This document shows, in pieces, positions 5,700 to 9,301 of a stretch of 9,301 nucleotides of DNA. Made by a program: the position numbers and the translations under genes. Source of the DNA: Methanobacteriota archaeon (GTDB taxonomy: Archaea > Thermoplasmatota > Poseidoniia > Poseidoniales > Poseidoniaceae); assembly GCA_002697705.1 (NCBI GenBank), contig NZXL01000056.1, positions 1 through 9,301 on the forward strand, read 5' to 3'. Positions within the stretch are counted from its first letter, which is position 1. Every line of letters begins with the position of its first letter. The notes below the pieces were generated by a model. The model searched no databases, was not told the DNA's origin, and was given only the letters and a program-made list of their open reading frames with translations.

Positions 5700-7358
5700 C
5701 TAAATAGTTCCCTCAAATGTTTTACAATATTCAAATTTATCATATTGGTTGAGTGCATCCTGATATACCAATAGAGGTAAAACGTCTGTGCCATCGGACC
5801 ATTTGCCCATTGAGCGTAGTAAATCACTATCAATAAGATGCTGATAAGCCCAATCTTCAGTTATGGTGTCGCCGCGACTTCTCGCAATAACCCAATCTGC
5901 CTGAGCATCAATTCTTCGATAAACTCCTAAGTCTGCTAGAATATCATGAACAGAATTTGTAGGCAAATAATGCGTACCAACCAATCGAGGAAAGCCATAC
6001 AGATCACTTTGTAATTCAATGTATAGAACATGTTCATTCGGCAGGCTGCTAAATGCTTGCTGATGATGGACACTATAACATGCATCGACAGTCATATCAT
6101 CCACTCCGCGTGCAATGTGTACCATAGTATCGGACGGCATTCGAGAAAAGTTGGGCTGTAAATGATTTTGATTTGGACGAGTCCATCCAGATTCAATATC
6201 AATGAACAGTGTTTCATTACCCCAACCTCTTTCCATCGATTCATATAACTGAATAAAAGTATAGGCCCCTCCTAAACTATGACCTCCTATCCAAAGGTGG
6301 CTAGAATCAATAGTTACGTTATTTAGGGCTAAGTCGACACTTGAATGCCTCTGTTCACTAAGTGCAACGTCGTTTACAGTGTCCAATGCAGAAGCTATCG
6401 CTAATGCTCGATATTCATGGTGAGGATAATTAGATGCTCCTTCAATATCTTCACCTTCAAGCCCTTCAGGAATGGGCGGGTCGATATGAGATGGATATTG
6501 AATGAAAGCAACAGCCATACCTCGAGCAGAGAGATGGGTTATCCAGTCGGTATATTCTTCATAAATTGGATAGCCCCAACCATGACTCAAAAGAGCTAAT
6601 GGGATTGACTCTAGTGGTATTTCAGACGGTAGTTCGGGCAAAGTAAGATAGACTGAAAATTCTATATCCTCTTCTCTATCCATTATTATTTCTTCAACAC
6701 TAATCGGCATTTCATATTCATGAATTGTCATTATCGTATCAAACGGGCCGGGTTCCGCCCCATATCCAATCTTTGGGGGTTCGGGCGGTGAAGGTGCAAA
6801 TCCGACCATAGCGGGTATTCCAGGCATTACTAACCATGCAGCGAAAAAGACTGTAACCAAATGAACAATACTTCCCCATACAGATTTTTCAGGATTACGC
6901 ATAGGTAGAGTAGGTAGTCCACTGACTGATAGAATACAAGATAACAAAATCACCCCATACATTGTGGGTAATAGTAGAAATGCTCCTCTCAAATAAAATA
7001 TATCCAAAAGGAAATACAGTACTGTAAAACCACTAAATAAACCGATCACAAATAGAAGAATTCCTTGATGTATTTTATTCAGACTTTTCCCTTTGAATTT
7101 ATTATTCACAACTACTAATGATGCAAAGAACATCAATAGTGAAAAGAAAAACATCAATGTCAAATTATCTCTAAGCCACATAGTTGCTTGAAGTGCCCTG
7201 TAGGCATGCGGCCATATCGAATCGTTGATATCCTTTCCAGATAAGAAAAGTATTACTGGCTGAATTATTGAAGCAAGAAACCCTATGCCAATAATCAGCA
7301 TTGGCTTGATTTTGGACTTGAGATTCTCCCCTGAAAATGAGATCTTCTCTTCGTCCAT
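5700..7358 (-). CDS. Membrane-anchored alpha/beta hydrolase
   Basis: This 552-aa protein has about five N-terminal membrane helices (roughly 19-39, 66-85, 97-121, 126-146 and 163-185) followed by a hydrolase domain. In that domain, strand PLALLSHGWG (253-262) has the HGWG form of an oxyanion-hole loop. GHSLGG (359-364) is the nucleophile elbow with Ser361. Asp419 or Asp420 (GVDD) and His463 (GTHYLPT) or His471 are candidates to complete the triad. The linker PSPPEPPKIGYGAEPGPFD (189-207) is Pro/Gly-rich, as between a membrane anchor and an outer domain. The fold resembles platelet-activating-factor acetylhydrolase or dienelactone-hydrolase-like lipases and esterases. The substrate cannot be named. 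With five helices and the N-terminus inside, the catalytic domain would face outward. The upstream gene on this strand is the cupin, 96 bp away. I found no clear promoter or ribosome binding site before the ATG. Confidence 0.82.
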   Translation of the reverse strand: MDEEKISFSGENLKSKIKPMLIIGIGFLASIIQPVILFLSGKDINDSIWPHAYRALQATMWLRDNLTLMFFFSLLMFFASLVVVNNKFKGKSLNKIHQGILLFVIGLFSGFTVLYFLLDIFYLRGAFLLLPTMYGVILLSCILSVSGLPTLPMRNPEKSVWGSIVHLVTVFFAAWLVMPGIPAMVGFAPSPPEPPKIGYGAEPGPFDTIMTIHEYEMPISVEEIIMDREEDIEFSVYLTLPELPSEIPLESIPLALLSHGWGYPIYEEYTDWITHLSARGMAVAFIQYPSHIDPPIPEGLEGEDIEGASNYPHHEYRALAIASALDTVNDVALSEQRHSSVDLALNNVTIDSSHLWIGGHSLGGAYTFIQLYESMERGWGNETLFIDIESGWTRPNQNHLQPNFSRMPSDTMVHIARGVDDMTVDACYSVHHQQAFSSLPNEHVLYIELQSDLYGFPRLVGTHYLPTNSVHDILADLGVYRRIDAQADWVIARSRGDTITEDWAYQHLIDSDLLRSMGKWSDGTDVLPLLVYQDALNQYDKFEYCKTFEGTI

Positions 7359-7454
7359 GCCCTAAGGCGATAATTCCTGTTGAAAAAGAATCGTATCACA
7401 GCATATGGAATTAAAAATCAATTCCAATCTATTATTTTTGGAAAAAATAATTGT

Positions 7455-7799
7455 TCAAGCAGCCTTTACGCCTTCTGGCCATAGTACAAGAATCAATGTT
7501 TTACCACGGGTTTTAGGAGTGTGTGTTGTTTCTCTATTCATCCATACTATCGATCCTGTAGGATATGTTCCATCTTCATCCCACACTTCTCCCTCAAGGA
7601 CAAGATAAGCCTCACCTCCAGGGTGCATGTGTGGCATAAAAGCATCTACTGTGACTTCAGAGTCTGCTTCGTACAGCACTAGAGATGTCTTTTCCTCTCT
7701 CTTTAGTTTTCCAAGTTTTACTCCAGTTTCAAAGTCTCTCCAAGAAATATTATTCTCTAACCATTCTCGGTCGATGTTGAAACTAAGCCAGTCTGACAT
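7455..7799 (-). CDS. ChrR-like cupin domain protein
   Basis: Starting at the ATG at 7799 this is a 114-aa single-domain cupin. The metal motif is H57-M-H59-P-G-G-E63, followed by the strand AYLVLEGEVWDEDGTYPTGSIVW and a second motif with His93 (ETTHTP). This spacing and the EAYLVLEGE wording match the ChrR cupin family, whose bacterial members include the zinc-dependent anti-sigma factor responding to singlet oxygen. Archaea lack such sigma factors, so this protein is more likely a free-standing metal cupin, perhaps an acetylacetone-cleaving-like enzyme or a small-molecule sensor. The open frame extends upstream to 7859, and an alternative ATG lies at 7817. I chose 7799 because the extra residues are not family-like and would overlap the divergent gene further. 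Cupin assignment is firm; the role is unknown. Confidence 0.82.
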   Translation of the reverse strand: MSDWLSFNIDREWLENNISWRDFETGVKLGKLKREEKTSLVLYEADSEVTVDAFMPHMHPGGEAYLVLEGEVWDEDGTYPTGSIVWMNRETTHTPKTRGKTLILVLWPEGVKAA

Positions 7800-7907
7800 A
7801 TCATGAGTGAAGACCATGTATCGCCCAACACCATCTACTTCATGATTAATTCGGAACATTATGGCAGTAGGTTTGAAGGCTTAAACAATCAGCAGAGCAT
7901 GAAAGCC

Positions 7908-8732
7908 ATGGCTACTAAGGCAATAGGGTTGCCAGAAATTCCACCTTCTGGACCTTGGGATTCTTATGTTTTAGTGATTATTTGGCTTCCATTAATATTG
8001 AGAATTCTATTTTTAATCGTACCATTTAGAAAGGCGATTGCTAAACTTGCTCCACATACTGGATGGGCCTTGAAGCAACTGAAAAGTTTGCCAGTACGTG
8101 GTTTTGGCTTACTTGCCCTGAATGAAATATTAGCATTCATGATTCCTCCATTACTAGTCTTATTGCTTCGATTTTGGAGTGATCCAATCGGCTGGCAAGA
8201 ATGGTCAGAGGTATCCAATTTAGGCGGCTCAGTATTACTTCTATGCTTATTTATTTGGATTGCAATGGATATGTTAAGAATAGGTAGAGTTAGAAGAATG
8301 CTAAAAGCAATAGAAAAACACGATGTCAATAAATTACGTAAAGTTGCTGAAACTGGCCTTTCCGTTAGAAGTTGGTTGAGAAAATTTGGACGTAAAAAAG
8401 ATGATGAAGAGGCCAAAGATAACAATACATTAGTCAAAGAAACCGGAAGTAGATTTGTAAAATCCAGTTTGAAACTATGGGGTGCAAGAGTTTTACTTGC
8501 TCGACGTTTAACTCCGGCTGGATTATTGTCCAGTCTTGCTTATGGAGCAGCTGTTGAAGTTGCAAGAAGTGGAGCGGAAAGAGCATCCGACTTAGTTGAT
8601 AAGAAAATGCAAGAAGAATTTGATAAATTAGCAAACATAAATTCTAAGACGCTTTTGTTACTATTTTCTAGAGATTTGGCAATGGGAATAATACCAATCT
8701 TTGTTCTTTGGTTAGTTCCAAAAATCATTTAA
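7908..8732 (+). CDS. Multi-pass membrane protein of unknown function
   Basis: I do not recognise this family. From the ATG at 7908 the protein has 274 residues. Hydrophobic helices appear at about 18-40, 67-90, 106-124 and 248-272. Between the third and fourth lies a soluble stretch of about 120 residues, rich in Lys, Arg, Glu and Ala (RVRRMLKAIEKHDVNKLRK, then RKKDDEEAKDN), probably helical and cytoplasmic. No catalytic motif is evident. The frame is open back to an ATG at 7803, and another ATG lies at 7899. I prefer 7908 (or 7899) because TTAAACAAT (7881-7889) is centred about 24 bp before it, and because the 35 upstream residues look arbitrary and would overlap the start of the cupin gene. 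The mutase gene follows 54 bp downstream on the same strand. It is a real gene by composition, length and hydrophobic pattern; its function is unknown. Confidence 0.7.
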   Translation: MATKAIGLPEIPPSGPWDSYVLVIIWLPLILRILFLIVPFRKAIAKLAPHTGWALKQLKSLPVRGFGLLALNEILAFMIPPLLVLLLRFWSDPIGWQEWSEVSNLGGSVLLLCLFIWIAMDMLRIGRVRRMLKAIEKHDVNKLRKVAETGLSVRSWLRKFGRKKDDEEAKDNNTLVKETGSRFVKSSLKLWGARVLLARRLTPAGLLSSLAYGAAVEVARSGAERASDLVDKKMQEEFDKLANINSKTLLLLFSRDLAMGIIPIFVLWLVPKII

Positions 8733-8740
8733 TTCATCCA

Positions 8741-8780
8741 TTATATTGATGTTCATTCGACTTCTGCATCGTTATAGGGG
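8741..8780 (+). promoter_or_regulatory. Promoter and ribosome binding site candidates for the phosphoglycerate mutase gene
   Basis: TTATATTG (8741-8748) is TATA-like and would place a transcript start near 8770. AGGGG (8776-8780) then lies 6 nt before a TTG at 8787. Together they support a short-leader transcript beginning translation at TTG rather than at the ATG at 8805, which would delete the first beta strand of the enzyme. Confidence 0.45.
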
Positions 8781-8786
8781 AACTCT

Positions 8787-9301
8787 TTGTCACTACTCAT
8801 TTTGATGCGCCACGGCCAATCTGTGTGGAATGCTGCTAAACTTTTCACGGGCTGGGTAGATGTTCCATTAACCGATAAAGGAATCCAAGAAGCCATTACT
8901 GGTGGTAAAGAAATCTCAAAGTTACCTATTGATGAAGTCCATGTTTCCACTTTAATCCGTGCACAAATGACTGCAATGCTGGCATTATCACAGCATGAGG
9001 GTGGAAAAACACCAGTGTTTCAGTATACTGAACCAGAAAACGGCCTAGACAATGTTTCAGAAAATGAAGCAAAAATGATCGAATGGTCACAAATAAAGGG
9101 TGATGCTGGACAAGAAAACATCTTGCCAGTATATGTTTCTTGGCAATTAAACGAGCGCATGTATGGTGACCTTCAAGGCTTGAATAAAGATGTGACTCGA
9201 CAGAAATACGGCGACGAGCAAGTCCACATTTGGCGTCGCTCATATGATGTGCCACCACCAAATGGTGAATCTTTAGAATTAACAGCAGAGAGAACTTTGC
9301 C
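8787..9301 (+). CDS. gpmA: Phosphoglycerate mutase, histidine phosphatase family (dPGM type), 3' end beyond the window
   Basis: 171 codons are visible. Starting at TTG 8787 the protein reads SLLILMRHGQSVWN, giving the catalytic LxRHG motif with the phosphorylated His9, then FTGWVDVPLTDKG (20-32), Arg58, and NERMYGDLQGLNK (122-134) with the catalytic Glu123. The later segment KYGDEQVHIWRRSYDVPPPNGESL is diagnostic of 2,3-bisphosphoglycerate-dependent phosphoglycerate mutase. The enzyme interconverts 3- and 2-phosphoglycerate in glycolysis and gluconeogenesis in the cytoplasm. An in-frame TAG at 8775 limits the start to TTG 8787 or ATG 8805; the latter would begin at MRHGQ and lose the first strand, so TTG is preferred. 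Between about residues 66 and 112 there is extra sequence relative to short bacterial GpmA. Many archaea use the unrelated cofactor-independent enzyme, so transfer from bacteria in the lineage is plausible. Confidence 0.9.
   Translation, partial: MSLLILMRHGQSVWNAAKLFTGWVDVPLTDKGIQEAITGGKEISKLPIDEVHVSTLIRAQMTAMLALSQHEGGKTPVFQYTEPENGLDNVSENEAKMIEWSQIKGDAGQENILPVYVSWQLNERMYGDLQGLNKDVTRQKYGDEQVHIWRRSYDVPPPNGESLELTAERTL

Noticed and set aside
7803..7907. Longer N-terminus of the unknown membrane protein starting at 7803
   Set aside because: No promoter or ribosome binding site is visible before it, the residues look arbitrary, and it would begin 4 bp from the cupin start on the other strand.
8926..9261. 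111-codon minus-strand open frame at the right end
   Set aside because: It is antisense to the phosphoglycerate mutase gene, whose catalytic motifs are clear across the same bases.

Overview
The window looks like a piece of an archaeal chromosome, most probably a planktonic Marine Group II type euryarchaeon (Candidatus Poseidoniales) or a close relative. This is an inference from several signals. The DNA is AT-rich. Several starts have a TATA-like element about 24-30 bp upstream and no ribosome binding site, as in leaderless archaeal transcripts. A secreted protein carries a lipobox followed by an Asp/Asn/Ser-rich linker. Bacterial-type proteins (RhlE-like helicase, dPGM-type mutase, cytochrome b561) sit in this archaeal-style promoter setting. 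No rRNA, tRNA, CRISPR array, transposase or phage gene was seen, and no intergenic gap reaches 300 bp.

Layout, left to right: (1) the N-terminal 331 codons of a ZnuA-like zinc-binding lipoprotein, minus strand, running off the left edge. (2) Divergent from it across 87 bp, a NikR/CopG-type ribbon-helix-helix metal regulator; the gap holds a palindromic operator candidate overlapping the lipoprotein promoter. (3) A RhlE-type DEAD-box RNA helicase, minus strand, ending 4 bp from the regulator's stop. (4) A four-helix cytochrome b561-type membrane protein, minus strand. (5) Divergent from it, a CobW/COG0523 GTPase followed after 25 bp by a small thioredoxin-like [2Fe-2S] ferredoxin, probably one operon. 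(6) A 77-aa two-helix membrane protein. (7) Convergent with it, a membrane-anchored alpha/beta hydrolase, and behind that a ChrR-like cupin, both minus strand. (8) Divergent from the cupin, a membrane protein of unknown function. (9) The start of a cofactor-dependent phosphoglycerate mutase running off the right edge.

The genes that plausibly work together are those of metal homeostasis: the zinc-binding lipoprotein, the NikR-like regulator facing it, and the CobW GTPase with its ferredoxin. The regulator's metal residues do not match classical NikR, and its gene faces a zinc-type rather than a nickel-type binding protein. A zinc- or other-metal-responsive NikR homologue controlling uptake is therefore the most attractive hypothesis here. 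The other genes look like ordinary chromosomal content.
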